This document shows positions 12,331-24,966 of a stretch of 64,000 nt of DNA, piece after piece. This DNA comes from Sipunculus nudus (lineage: Eukaryota > Annelida > Sipuncula > Golfingiida > Sipunculidae): positions 46,019,695-46,083,694 of the forward strand of contig CM049316.1 in the NCBI GenBank assembly GCA_026874595.1, in the 5' to 3' direction. A program made the translations under genes and the position numbers. The stretch's first letter is position 1. Every line of letters starts with the position of its first letter. The notes under the pieces were generated by a model. The model was not told the origin of the DNA, did no database searches, and saw nothing but the letters and a program-made list of their open reading frames with translations.

Positions 12331-13683
12331 CTAGAACAGGTACTACCACCTCGCGGGAAATAATATAACTAAGTTACGACTCTCTGGCTGACTATTTCAT
12401 CGTGAATGGTTAAGCCCAGGCAGGGATGTATAAATTGTTCTGGAGTTTAATCGTCCTTAATATCATGGATTGTCACTTACACTGACATTTTGTATTCTTT
12501 GTTATTGATAAGAAATAACTTTCACTCTTGTGTTATGGAATGTATAACAGTTCATGTACTCCTTCACCTGCAATCTTTTAAAAAGTTATATCCATATCTG
12601 GGGTTAATATTACAAAAGATGATGAACGTTCGCTGGTACATAGGTAGTTGTTCACAAGGGGTTGAGCCAATATTGTAGCTAGATTATTGGGAATCGTGCA
12701 TATAGAGGTTGTCCAAACATTTAAACAGTCTTTATAAATGTTGGGAAGAATCTAGGGAACCGTGCTCTATCAGAATTACAATTTATACTTTTAATACCAC
12801 CAAATCTTCCTCGAATAAATGTAATAATTTTACACTATCTGAAGAATGAATTAAAAGTTGTCACTTGAAAACATGTGCCCTATCAGGTAATTTTACACCC
12901 CCATCTTTATAATCATATGGGTGGGGTTTGGTTTATTTTTGGCTTTTTATGCTTCCTGGAAACAATCCTTATTCTTTCTTGAACTTCTTTAAGGAATCAA
13001 GGTGGTGGAGATTGCATTCAAGAAGGATACACTATTTTCAGTATAGCAAATATTATCAATACAATTAAACATCTACGATTCCATCTCTTTAGTGACAGTT
13101 TTTTTTAATTCCGACTAATAGACTTTTACTCAAAAAAATGTGGAATCGTCTAGAAATAAACATAATTTTATTACCAACTTAGCAACGCTATTACCACCGA
13201 TACCTTTATTTTTCTATAATGAATAGATATGGAGCCAAAGTGGCCCTTGGCGTTTCTTTTGGCAAATGAAAGTTCTTTATATCGTACTCATTATTCACCA
13301 GGGACGAGCCCCCTCCCCCCCCCCCCACCGACTGTCTGTGTAAAATTGCAGAGTATCTTTCTAGATTCTAAATACCTGCTAAGAAAATTATATTATAATA
13401 TGAAAATAATGATAAAAAGCAAGAAAATATCAGTCATTTTTACATAAAGGTTACTGTATACATCTTAATCTGCAGGTATTAATTCACATATATAAAGCAA
13501 TCATTGCCTTTGGATCTGTCAAGGGCACGCTTCAGGTGTATATAATGTGTATATAAGGACTTGCCGTCAAACACAGAACACTAAGCTATGCTGACACTAA
13601 GCTCAGCTCTGGTTCTGATCTGACCCGCTCGTATCTTGCTGCTTATGTGAAAATGAGGCCTGCTCCATCGCAGCACTAATTAC

Positions 13684-13875
13684 CAGAAGCGGATCCAGGG
13701 GGGAGGACCCCCCCTTTTTTCACCCGAAGCAACCTTTTTTAAGGGGTTTTAGACGTAATTTTGCGGCCTGAACCCCCCCCCCCCCCTTTTCCAGACCTGA
13801 TGACCTTTTTTTTTTAAATATCTTTAGTCCTCCTGGGTTGGACCCCCCTTTTTCTAAATCCTGGATCCGCCCCTG
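13684..13875. mobile_element. hAT-like MITE with 5-bp target duplication ATTAC
   Basis: The terminal inverted repeats are CAGAAGCGGATCCAGG at the left and the complement of CAGGGGCGGATCCAGG at the right. The element is flanked on both sides by ATTAC (13679-13683 and 13876-13880). The interior is short and rich in poly-C and poly-T with no coding capacity. The CAGGGGCGGATCC terminus and 5-bp duplication match what I know of hAT-type non-autonomous elements. A sister copy at 63761-63957 shows the same features. Confidence 0.8.
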
Positions 13876-14177
13876 ATTACAATAATTTTAACTACTGATT
13901 TATTCTTTATTACTGTTGTGCCATACCTGGCAAGCAAGGAAATGTACTTCCAGCACAAATTTAATAAGCCATTATAATAACATTATATGCAGTAGTAAGA
14001 CGGAAAACACGGCCGCAGATCTAATATCAGGCATAAGAAACAAGCAAAGCTCCTCACAACTTATTGACAAAGCATAGATCAGCTTTAATATAAGAAATTA
14101 AGTTCAACTACTGTTGTAAGAAATATTGAACACCGGTACTCTAGTAAGGGTATAAACACTGCAATGGTAGCACTTAC

Positions 14178-14203
14178 CGTGTTCAGAAGGACCGCCCAAA
14201 CTG
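14178..14203 (-). other. Probable untranslated first exon of the minus-strand secreted-protein gene
   Basis: A strong donor, GAACACG|GTAAGTG, ends at 14178 about 50 bases downstream of a TATA box on the same strand. The start coordinate is only the position expected about 30 bases after the TATA box. No ATG occurs in this stretch. The next acceptor on the strand that leads to a good start codon is at 11341, giving a ~2.8 kb first intron that contains a hAT-like MITE and a LINE remnant. Confidence 0.4.
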
Positions 14204-14224
14204 TCCCTAAGATCGATTCGGGGT

Positions 14225-14233
14225 CCTTTTATA
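14225..14233 (-). promoter_or_regulatory. TATA box (TATAAAAGG)
   Basis: The minus strand reads GTTGTTATAAAAGGACC, a full match to the TATAAAAG consensus. A strong splice donor lies ~50 bases downstream, and a signal-peptide exon lies further along the same strand, so this is the likely core promoter of the secreted VWD gene. A GC-rich GGGGAGGAGCC lies roughly 35 bases upstream. Confidence 0.45.
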
Positions 14234-14399
14234 ACAACAATATGCCGAGTATGTTCACTCCAGGCTCCTCCCCTTAACCTATCCCATGATCGCGTGGCGG
14301 CTATCAAGCAACTGCAGATAAAATCTAACAGGCCACAGTGCACAGAGAAAACGAAGTTAACCACCTCTACAATATTACCACGTGACACGTTCATTATTC

Positions 14400-17090
14400 T
14401 GTTTACTCGTCAGAATTGACCGCGTAAATTTCCATAACAGTTAGGCCCCAAAACAAGGTAGGGATCTCAGGCACTTTTTTTTAAATCAGTGCGAGCTGAT
14501 TTTGTATAATTTTATATGTTTTGATAGAAATGTCATGAGATCAGGGAAAAGCATGATATTAACAGATTTTTTTTTCTAAAAGCACTACATAACAATTGAA
14601 ATCTTATTAAAATTGTATTATTTTATCTTCTTGTAAGATGAAAATCAAATTTTTTTTATGCGTTTATCTGAATAAACGTTGTTAAGAAACATATCTATCT
14701 GCCTTAAATATGTTAAGGCAGAAATTGTCATTTACTACATCAATTTAAAAAAAGAATAACTTAGATTGACATAACAAGTGAATTGACATAACAAGTGAGT
14801 ATGAATGTACACACTTCAGCATAAACCCTGCCTCTACGATTACCGCCGTCATTTCCTGCGTCTCGCACGACGTGACTGTCAATCACTCAAACACAGGATG
14901 ACAGAAACATGATTGTATGTGGTAAGAAATACAACAAAGGTGCAGGGATATCATATTTAAAATATCATTTTACAAACTGGGTTGAAATGAAATAAACAAG
15001 GGGTCAGATCTATTTTGGGTGGGGAGGGGCTGGGCGGGGGGGGGGGGGGGGGGATCCGTCGTTTGCGATGGTATGCGCTCTTTATGTGCTGTCAAAATTT
15101 AGACTTTATATGTTTAGTATATAAATTTAACTGGCTTTTGTGTCTTTAAATAAAAATCAAGAAAAATATTTCATGTAAAGTATCTAAAACAATGGTTTAA
15201 AATTTTCTTGTACTACTGTTATAGGTAAAAAAATGGGTAGTTTCATGAGGCAACTTCTCTCTCTCCCATTCATATAATATTATATAATATAAGGTATTAT
15301 AATATAATATAATATAAAATAATATAACTAATATTATATAATATAATATATTATAATATAATATAATATAATATAATATAATATAATATAATATAATATA
15401 ATTTAATATAATATAATATAATATAATATAATGTTATATTATATAATATGAGCCATGTTTTTTTCTTATATTTAATTTTATATTATCTATTTCGTCATAA
15501 ATGAAATTATACCGACTTGTATATTAAACGCTTGACTCCTACGTTCAGTAAAATGTGTCAGTCAACAACAAAACAGGAAACTAAACGTATGCTGTAGGTG
15601 CGTATAACGTATAACGCCAGGAACATATTATATGTTTATAGCGAACCAAGTGCCACCAGTCCGTGAAACTCTCCGTCTGTCCGCAGGTGAGTTCCATCGC
15701 TGAGGAAGATGGCTTCACGTGTTACAGGCAAACTCAGTGCCACCACTCTGTGAAACTTTCTGTTCGTTCACAAATGGTTCCCAATTGTTCAATATCGGAA
15801 TAATCGGAATCAGGAAGTCAGGTCCCAGAGGTACAAAGTGGCATGATCACGTACCAAAGTTATAACAATGATTTGTGTGCTTGTTGTTTCGTAAATATAT
15901 TTTAAAGGTGTGGTTCGGAGACCTGTTTGGATCAATAAGAACTGTTGAAGCGTTTAGTGATTTGATTTCCCCTTTTTCTACGAAGACAGCAAAAATGCAG
16001 AAATCGATGTTTTGGTCAAACCTAACATGGCATGCTAGGCAAAGTTGTTGTATATGGATTAACTTAAGGTTCCTTAGAATATCTTCCAAGTGCACACGTT
16101 TGCCAACAGGCTGCACAGCCTTCAGAGTATAACAACAAAGTTAGCCATTATGTAGCCCTGGCTAACGGGCTTTCGCCCTTTGCTTCTGCTGTGAGCGAGC
16201 CTCAGAAAAATACGTTTGGAAACAGAACACACTCCAGTAAAATAGTAAATTTCGGTGTAAAAAGTGCCAGATTTTAGAATACATGCATATTTCTATTATA
16301 TGGTACCATAACATACTTATGTTACATCGTTATGCCCATAACAACAAGCATGTCTGCTAGAGATTCACTGGGTTTCATATGCACGTCATGCGCGCCACCG
16401 ATGTTGTCCCAAGTTCAGGAACCAGTGTCACACTGCGAAGAATCGGACTCAAAAGAGTACGAATCTGCTGTTAAGGGATTGTTGGAGTCAAAATCTGACC
16501 CCTACAATGAATCGGAGCTTCTACACTAAAGGCGTAGGTATAAATGTATAGTGAAGAGAACAATGTAGTCCGTTCAAGTGTGTTGAATAAGAATTTTTTT
16601 CAAGGCACATTACATATGCTTTTTTTGCTATAAGGACTTTGCTAAATATGTAATATTTTGTAAACAAAAATTGGCCTTAAACCCTTAAAAATGGCTGTGG
16701 CATTTGAAGTTAGACATAACCGCATACACTATTAAACCAAAAGCCCACTCGAAAATTCGAAACTCGTTTCGGTTTCGGCCTTTTCCAGGAAACCGTTTAC
16801 TTAATATTGCGAAACCGGAACTGGTTTTCGCGAAACTGCGAAACTATCTCTGAAGTTGGTTTCGGTAAAACCGTCCACTCCATATACTGGCATAGGTGGG
16901 GGATTGCGGCCCCCCCCCCCCCCCAACTTTTGTATGCGGATGTGCGCAGATCTGTGTGAACTAAAGGGATTTCCGATAAAATACGTCACTCGATCCAACA
17001 TATTGGGGAAGACCTGCTAGATCTTCTAGGGCCAATAGACGCTAATGGAAACACATATATATATAATATGCAACTTGGTAAAAAGAACAC
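14400..17090. other. Gene-free stretch
   Basis: I see no gene I can support. Contents: a poly-G run at 15037-15053, a long pentanucleotide-type TAATA array at 15270-15450, a diverged ~70 bp direct duplication around 15645-15780 (shared GTGCCACCA and GTGAAACT), and a short hairpin AACGGGCTTTCGCCC near 16166. Open frames of 85-90 codons on both strands near 15850-16130 and one at 16332-16529 have no recognisable domain. Confidence 0.5.
15270..15450. repeat. (TAATA)n microsatellite
   Basis: About 180 bases are made almost entirely of ATAAT/TATAA pentamers with a few interruptions. Confidence 0.95.
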
Positions 17091-17092
17091 TT

Positions 17093-17480
17093 TTTAGCTC
17101 AGCTGACTGTCCGTACATAGTGCGTCCGGACATCCGTTAACAGGACACAAATAAAAATGTTAACTGTTATATATAGCTTCATGACCTTAAATTTTGCATA
17201 CAGTTAAACACAATTATCATACCTGACACAAGGTCACTCTTACCACATTACTCCAAGAAAATGAGCAAATAGCTCGTTTTCACATTGAAACCCTTTTTTT
17301 AACTATCAAGACTGCCTCATTTTATAATCAGGATTTTTTCTTCATAGTTTTCATGTAAGTTTATCAAGATCTCTTTTGAGACTATGTTGGTAATTAGGCA
17401 TATGATTGTTATTTTGGGAGTTATGGTCTGAAAACAAATGCGATCAGGCCAACCAGTAGGAAAGAAATAAATACAGTTAA
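17093..17480 (+). repeat. Family E element fragment (A end only)
   Basis: TTTTTAGCTCAGCTGACT opens the fragment, followed by a short GTCC-rich stretch and text similar to the family E body ('cttaaattttgcatacagtta' type). The second half of the A hairpin is damaged and no B end (CAGCTGAGC plus GACCCATGGGTC) follows, so this is a truncated copy. Confidence 0.5.
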
Positions 17481-18131
17481 TTATATAATTCTTTCAACTA
17501 CGGATTTTTAATTCACAATATACACATGATGACCCTTGAGCGAAATTCACACTTTGAATTCAGACATGCCAAGTCTCACACTTATAGCGTGAGACACGCA
17601 ATTATCCTTTGTCCCAAGCTCTCAGACCAGGGGACATCACTCTCATGGATTTTGAATAAAATATTGTCAGTTAAGTCCTATATTTTCCTTAAAGTAAAGT
17701 TGCATTTTCTTATATACAATCTTTTCAGCTACTTCATTGAAGTATTAACGTGTTCAAGGTTTTAGCGTATAGTACAAGCGTATTCATCATGGTCCTGTAA
17801 ATGGAATCATATTTTATTCAAATTAGATAATTTAAGAATTTTTGTTCAGTTTGAGGTCACTTTTGTGTTTCACCATATTGCCTGGTTTGCTTATTAATTT
17901 ACAAATTTTCAGGGAAAGTATGACCGCAGACTCTCAAGGAGTATGGACTTTCGATCCTTTCAGGTTCTAACAACATGGCATCTCTGGAAATTAGATCCAC
18001 TTTCGGCCAATTATGAAATTCACGATCACAAAAAATTCTTCCACAGTTAGTCGTAGTAACACGCTATCATGCAGCAGGTAAGCTCGAACGCGACGAACTG
18101 GTGTCAAGTAATTTGTTGCACTTAGCACCCC

Positions 18132-18158
18132 GGCTATCTTTCTTGCCTATTGTTGTAA

Positions 18159-18220
<62 letters not shown>

Positions 18221-18303
18221 GTACGTGTGTATTGTAGTCGAGTCCACACTCTCCGAGTCCGAGTTGCACTTTGCACTCCGGCCGTCTTTCTTGCCTATTG
18301 TTG

Positions 18304-18374
<71 letters not shown>

Positions 18375-18420
18375 GTTTGTGTGTATTGTAGCCGAGTCCA
18401 CACTCTCCGAGTCCGAATAC
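18132..18420. repeat. Duplicated ~148-bp unit containing (TA)n runs
   Basis: The stretch starting TTTCTTGCCTATTGTTGTAA occurs at 18139 and again at 18287. Each copy runs into a (TA)n tract (18163-18218 and 18306-18372) and then a shared GTGTGTATTGTAG and GAGTCCACACTCTCCGAGTC. It is a tandem duplication with microsatellite expansion. The long open frames here are TA-repeat artefacts. Confidence 0.85.
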
Positions 18421-18488
18421 ACGTCCGAGTTCAGGACCATCGAATCCCAGTCCCTGAAAAAGTGGACTCGAGTAGTCCGGACTATATG

Positions 18489-18580
18489 CAGTGAAACTCC
18501 ACCAAGTCGGACACTCAGGGGACTGGAGATTTGGTCCTCATTATTTAATTGTCCTGTTAGAGGACTTGGGCTGACGTAAA
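18489..18580 (+). mobile_element. Tigger/pogo-like terminal repeat fragment
   Basis: CAGTGAAACTCCACCAAGTC and the following GGACACTC...GGTCCTCATTA...TGTCCTGTTAGAGGAC resemble the termini of the Tigger-like element at 26.7-28.0 kb (CAGTGAAA...CGGACA...GTCC). Only one end is present, so it is a remnant. Confidence 0.4.
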
Positions 18581-19272
18581 ATGATAACGTTAATTCTTCA
18601 ATGTATATGTTACAGTTATCTTATTATTTACATATGCATCGTGAAAAAAAGGAAGATAAATTCAATTTCTTTATCTATTATTTATTATAACTGTAACATG
18701 TATCAGTTATATGTAAAACGTGATGAGTTTTTCTTTAATGTGAAAGTGGGCATTTTGAACACTAAATGGATGGTTACAGTTTACAAGATGTATAAGATGA
18801 GTTCAAGTTATAACAATACAGAAATGAAGAACGTCAATATATGAAACTTAAGCTCTTGTCGTTGTGATCATTATTATACAAAGTAGAATGATTGCCTGTC
18901 TGTAAGGTTCACTTTATTTATATCGCGTTGGTATACAATCCCCCTCTCAGTTGCGGAATGTTTTGACAAAATCCCTTATGCTGCTTTCCGGACTATCTGC
19001 ATGGTATAGTGTAAATGGCGAAAATGAATCCCTTGAAGTTTACAAACTATGAAACACTGGTAGGCCTGTGTCTAATATAAGATTGTTTTCTCTGGTTGAC
19101 TGCATGTCCAATCCAAGTAATGATTATGCTTTCTAAACAGTTATTGCGAGAAATTCTGAAATGTCGTCAATGTTGCTCAAATAACGCTGTCTGCGTGACC
19201 AGGTCGCCTTACGGGTCGCCATGTATCTCTCGGCACTTTAGTTAACAAAAAGTGAACGTGCGTGTTTGTCCG

Positions 19273-19983
19273 TACGCTCTTTACACAGCGCTTTACCTAT
19301 AGGCCTACCACCTATCGTAAGCGCTGTTTGTTTTGACCTCGTATCCTGAATCACTACACCAGAGGGGAGCACTGTATTTTTGTTCAATCAGATGAGACCC
19401 AGTGCTGGAAGACAAAACGGTTTACCTGCCAAGCGAGGAATACACGGAGCCAATGTTGTTCATTTCGTTTTGAGTGACAGCTCATTGCCCCGGCAACCTT
19501 CTGAACAGGCCATAGGCTCAGAGAAAATGACCCCACATATGGTTTGCTTAGGGCCTTGGGCACAAAGGATGCCCGGCCGGTGAGCTGTATTTCAAACGAA
19601 ATGTAACAACCAAGGCTCTGTGCACACCTCGCTGGCTGGTTTCAGTTTTGCAGACAACAACAGATACATGGCTACTCTAACATAGTCGTAATGTCATAAT
19701 CGAATCGGTCGATGATGCGAGAATGCAGAGGGAGCAATTAAAATTCGACAATTAACTGTCATCAAGCGGCGCCTGAAGCGCAGCTATGGGAGGAGCCAGG
19801 ATGCCTGTCGAGTGTTTGTTTACTGGCATCTGGTTGACTGCTTGTCACATCATACGCACGTTTTTTCCAACAGACAACGAACCGCCATCTGGTGTCTAAA
19901 TATGACATAAACAGTCAAAGCTGGCAGCGTGAAAATCTGTTGCCTCTCTAGAAGCGTAAGATTTCCGCTGCCTCGGGAGCGTA
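19273..19983. mobile_element. Non-autonomous DNA transposon, copy 1 (9-bp target duplication)
   Basis: The ends are TACGCTC...GAGCGTA with a longer imperfect inverted repeat (TACGCTC, about six bases, CAGCG). They are flanked by GTTTGTCCG (19264-19272) and GTTTGTCTG (19984-19992), a 9-bp duplication with one mismatch. The interior is almost collinear with copy 2 at 21860-22565 and has no open frame shared by both copies, so it is non-autonomous. A 9-bp duplication is typical of Mutator-like (MULE) elements; the superfamily is inferred from that alone. Confidence 0.8.
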
Positions 19984-20742
19984 GTTTGTCTGCCACTCTG
20001 CCGAACCCAGAGGCTTTAATCGTCAACACAACGATCGGCCTTTATAGGTGCTCAGAGTGGTTTATCCACCTAATGATTTTCCATGAGTACGTCTGCGCAG
20101 TCCTGGCTCCGTGTTAATTCATAGGTGCTTGATAACTAAAGACTTTCTGTTAAGCATGCTATTTTATCATATAATTATTGTCCTTTTTTATATTTTTAAC
20201 AAAATTTATAATATTTCAATTTCCAAAATTATCTTGTTACTCTTTTCATACGCGGTAAGGATGTTCACGCATCAAACATTTAAAAATAGTTTGTGTGTGA
20301 TAAACAAAAGAAGAACAATTCAATCAAATGCGAATGTGTTTGGTTTCGGAAAGACTGATGTAAAAAGGTCATTAATATCATTTATCAAAATAGTGTTCGT
20401 ACAACACGGCCAGAATGTAAAACCCCATGCTGAAACCTGAAAGCGATAAGGTGATTGGTATGCGTCACGGCGGCGTGCGGATACGGAAAACGCATACGGA
20501 CAGCACATGCATACGGACTACGCATACGAATGAATGGAAAAGGCTCAATTAAAATCTATAGGGAGCGATATATATATATTTATATATATATATCGGTATG
20601 TTTACATAAAAAAGTATGTCATTCGAAAATCGCCACGACAATGCAAGATAAATAATAGTTCTAATAAATGTACCCAAAAATTGAGAAAAGTAACAAATTA
20701 AACCGAACTCTATACTTATAGCACCATGCATGCATTAGAATC

Positions 20743-21150
20743 ATGCACGTTTACAATTATTATTTCCCAGTCTCAAGCTTTAATTTTTTTTTTTTACATT
20801 TGGTACAGCAGAAAATCACAAGACGAAACTGCACCACTGACAAAAAAAATCAAGATATACTTGAAGATATACCACTTGTGCAGAGTCTAACCCTACAAAA
20901 AGCAACGTTTTCTCTAGACCAACAGTTGTCCAAGCTGATGGCGATTGTTGTGATGATGTTTGTGACACTTCTAAATAAATCAAACAGCACAGAAACCCAA
21001 ACAGGAGTAAAGGTTGCCAAAAATGGATCATGCGCTGATGTGTGCTGTACTCGTGATAATCCTTGCCAGCCTAGAGATGTAAACACACTTCTTTCAACTA
21101 GGAGACAAACTGGTGCAAAGAAAGCGCACAGAGTTTACCGCTCATTCTAG
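20743..21150 (+). other. Unrecognised 135-codon open frame between the two transposon copies
   Basis: This is the longest non-repetitive open frame of the 14-32 kb interval. The second half is hydrophilic with a cysteine cluster (CADVCCTRDNPC) and an STETQTG motif. A pyrimidine-rich tract followed by GGTACAG at about 20804-20810 could be a splice acceptor. I recognise no domain. It could be a transposon-derived exon or chance. Confidence 0.2.
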
Positions 21151-21859
21151 TATGAGAAATATTGCTTAATATCTCTTTGTACTAAGCGTTCAAAGGTATT
21201 GTGCCATTTCTGTCCATTTCTGTCGCCTTGCAAAGAAAAACAAGATATTTACAACGAGTGAGAGGTTAGAGGACATGTTTACTGAGCTTAACTTTTGTAA
21301 TTAGAAGAAAGCCACTGAAAGATTCACAGACCATGGACAGTGTGCAGGCCACAGAGAGGCAATAGAAAAATGTGCAAGACTTCAGAAACAGGAGCCTGCT
21401 GAATTTGAACAGCTAAGTAAACTAAACCATGAGCACCTGAGGTGCAGGCGAAGATTTTTATGAAGTATTCAGATGCTTCTTGTTAGAATCAATGAAAATA
21501 CACCCGTACACCCATTTAACAAAAAAAAGTTTTATTTTCTTTTATATACTGTTACGGGGTCACATAAAAGCGGACCGAACTGTCTCGCTAGTGGAGCTTG
21601 CTTTTCTAGCGAAGCGGTTGGTCCAAAAAGAAAGGACTATATGTAGTTGTAGGATATTAAGAAACGATTTTATCAAATGATATTGATTATTTTGCACGAA
21701 ATCCATGAATGTGATATTAATACAAATATAAGATTATTTAGTAAAACAATAATCATAGCAACGTAAAACTCTACCACGTAACATGAAAGTGACGTCTTAT
21801 ATGTGCAGGAGAAAAAAGGTATATTTTATGTTCACTATAAATACACGAGTGACAACACC

Positions 21860-22565
21860 TACGCTCTTTACACAGCGCTTTACCTATAGGGCCACTACCT
21901 ATATCGTAAGGCGCTGTTTGTCATGACCTCGTATCCTGAATTGCTACACCAGAGGGGAGCACTGTATTTTTGTCCAATCAGATGAGACCTTGTGCTGGAA
22001 GACAAAGCCAAGCGAGGAATAAACGGAGCCAATCATGTTTAATCGTTTTGAGTGACAGCTTATCGCCCCGCGTAACCGTCTGAACAGGCGACAGGCTCAG
22101 AGAAAATTGCCCCTGACGTGGTTTGCTTAGGGCCTTTGGCACATAGGATGCTCGGCCGGTGAGATGTAATTCAAACGAAACGTAACAACAAAGGCTGCGT
22201 GCACACCTCGCTGGCTTGTTCAGTTCTGCAGACAACAGATACATGGCTACGCTAACACAGTCATAATGTCATAATCCAACCGGTCGATGATGCGAGAATG
22301 CAGAGGGAGCAATTTAAATTCGACCGGAAACTCATCAAGCGGCGCTTGAAGCGCAGCAATTGGCGGAGCCAGGATGCCTGTCGAGTGTTTGTTTATTGGC
22401 ATCTGATTGGCATCTATTGGCTGCTTGTCACATCGTACGCACGTTTATTTCAGCGGACAACGAACCGCCATCTGGTGTCTAAATATATCATAAACGGTCA
22501 AAGCTGGCAGCGTGAAAATCAGTTGCTTCTTTAGAAGCGCAAGATTCCGCTGCCTCGGGAGCGTA
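21860..22565. mobile_element. Non-autonomous DNA transposon, copy 2 (perfect 9-bp target duplication)
   Basis: The ends and interior are those of the element at 19273-19983, in the same orientation and roughly 90% similar by eye. It is flanked by identical GACAACACC at 21851-21859 and 22566-22574. Two copies with different flanking duplications show independent insertions and exclude a simple segmental duplication or an LTR pair. Confidence 0.85.
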
Positions 22566-22574
22566 GACAACACC

Positions 22575-24962
22575 AGAACCATGATAGTTGTTTGGGTGGC
22601 CACTAGGGCGGCAGCACCGTTACACAAGTCTTCTTCGCAACAGGTGGTCGTGATGAAATAGCCACCCACACTTTTGACGCGCTAGGTTCCCCCTACAGTG
22701 CTGCCACACCCACGGATAGTGACCTTGATGTCCTTGGATGTCCCTTCAGTTTTCTGTCCAAAGAAATACTATTCCATTCACCGTAAATCATAGTTCGTAC
22801 TGCACAATCCAAACCACATACCCATATTTTGGTGCCCCCAGGTCAGTTTAACGTAAAAAAAAAAGACCGAAAGCCTACATCGTCTGATATGAAATTAGAA
22901 TGGTTTACATAATTGAGTAAATTAATGCCACATAAGTACTCCGATTTGCTATTTTCTGTAATTATCTACAAGAAAAATAAAGAAAAGAAAATGGTAATTA
23001 AGGGTTGGTTAGGCGTTTGCTCTCAGGTTTAATATAAATACAATTGCTAGGTCGCAAGTCCCAACCTGGTAAAAGAAGCCTTATCTTCGCATTGAAAAGG
23101 TGTCATTTTTATTATATGGATAGGCATAATGGTAATGTATAAAAATAAATAATTTAAAGGGGCATATACTCACATGGATAACCAATCAACCGTAGCTAAC
23201 CAAGTCACATACATCACTGAGTAATAAACATGTCCATGTTGACCACCAATATGGATATTAAGAGGATCTGTGACGGATATATATATAGTATTTATATACA
23301 ATGGCTGCTATTTTGCAAGTCGGCAGAGTTTACTGGTCGGAGCTGGGTTAGAAGGAAGTATAGGGTAGAATTCTATCTGGAATAACTGCTTAATAGAACA
23401 TAAAAACAAGCCCTCGGACATTCCACTTTGGGAACCCCAGCTGGGTCAAATTGGGAAGCACAGTCAACATGCGTCGGAAGAATTCTAAAGCAAGTCCTGT
23501 TTCCGTAGTAATGAATGGAGCAGGCGAAGCACGCCGCTATTGGTCTGCAAGATATCAAATGAATAAATCGAAGATAACACAACATACGTAAATTACAATT
23601 ACACGCTACATTACTGAAAGGAAACACGAAATTCTAACATAAAAATATAAAGAACACAGCTACACAAAAAACAATAAAACCCCGAAGAAAAATCAATAAA
23701 TCAAAGTAACACACTGTACATAGTAAAGTACAATGACAACAGGAGAAACACGCAGCACAAAACAGAATAATTGTTAAATTGAAATGAATATACGACATGC
23801 AATAAATCCCACTGTTTCGTAATGTAAAAAATAACGCAAACTTGAGGTTTCACAACATTGGTGGATTCCAACGCTATAGCTGACTACCAGTGTAATTTCT
23901 CCAAATAAGCCATTCTTTATCTGTCGCATGTTGGTTTTCACGCGAGAAACTATCAGTGCTTGTTTTATATAAATTCTAACTCATGTGATCGGAAGAAAAA
24001 ATACCAAAAAGTAATTATGTTGGATTCTTTCTCTTAAGAAATTCCCCTAAAGATGGGGAATAAATACTTGGCTTCTTAATGCTACTTCGTTTGTGTTTAG
24101 CAAATCAAGGTAAAGTAATATACCCAGCGGCAAGGAGAAGGCCAGCAGCGCCAGAAGGTAAGGCCCGCAAAGAGAAGCCATGTTACAGGGAATGTCTACA
24201 ATGAGAAGAAACAGAACGGAACGAATATATATTTATCAGATGAGACGTCAAGTGCGGTGGTGCTAGGCCTCTGGGCGATATAGACTTCTTCGGTCCGTGA
24301 CCTTGGAAAAACTACCTCATATTTTATAGACGGGGGGGGGGGGGGTAACATATACTATGCAAATAGCTTCTGTTTTCTTCTCGTATATATGATTATATAT
24401 TATTATTATTGAAACAGAATGTTCAATAAATCCAATGATACCAAGATCTTGCAGATATAGTGAGATTTGCTAAAACTATGAAGCAAAAGACACTGGAAAG
24501 ATGGTATTTCTAAAAATATATTACTTGCTTGTTCACGATTGTTTATCGTGTATTATTTGCATAATTTGGAAAAATAATGTTAAAAATGCATGTGCATTCG
24601 TGCTGAAAGGCATTTTGAACTCATACAGACCCTGTGATCTGCCTTAATCCTACAAATAAGCCTTTGTCATTTTTTATTCAGAAAAATTAAGGGGTAGGGG
24701 GATCGCAAATGGTCCAAAACATTACACATTCCTTTAAGGCCAAACTATATATCATTATGAAGCTTATCTTCTTCCAATTCTATTCATACCAAAATTATGC
24801 AATTATGATGTATTATAAGGATGTTATGTTCCAATGGAAACCAATAGAAAGTTGCTCCAGAAAAAAAAGTATTAAAGTTGAGAACGCGGTTTGTAAAAAA
24901 TATGATTTTCAGGGTGTTTACAAAATATATATGTTTGGAAACACCTGTACTTGAGTAAAGGA
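22575..24962. other. Gene-free stretch
   Basis: No coding region can be supported. There is a poly-G run near 24333-24345 and otherwise unstructured AT-rich sequence. Confidence 0.5.
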
Positions 24963-24966
24963 CACC

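Noticed and set aside
15847-16132. Overlapping 85-90 codon open frames on both strands.
   Set aside because: There is no recognisable domain beyond a lone CxxC (CLACHVRF) on the minus strand, and no splice or promoter context strong enough to call a gene.
18067-18440. Open frames rich in Ile-Tyr on both strands.
   Set aside because: They are translations of (TA)n microsatellites.
19273-22565. Pair of ~710-bp direct repeats as LTRs of one retrotransposon.
   Set aside because: Each copy has its own 9-bp flanking duplication and inverted TACGCTC/GAGCGTA ends, and no retroviral-type coding lies between them.
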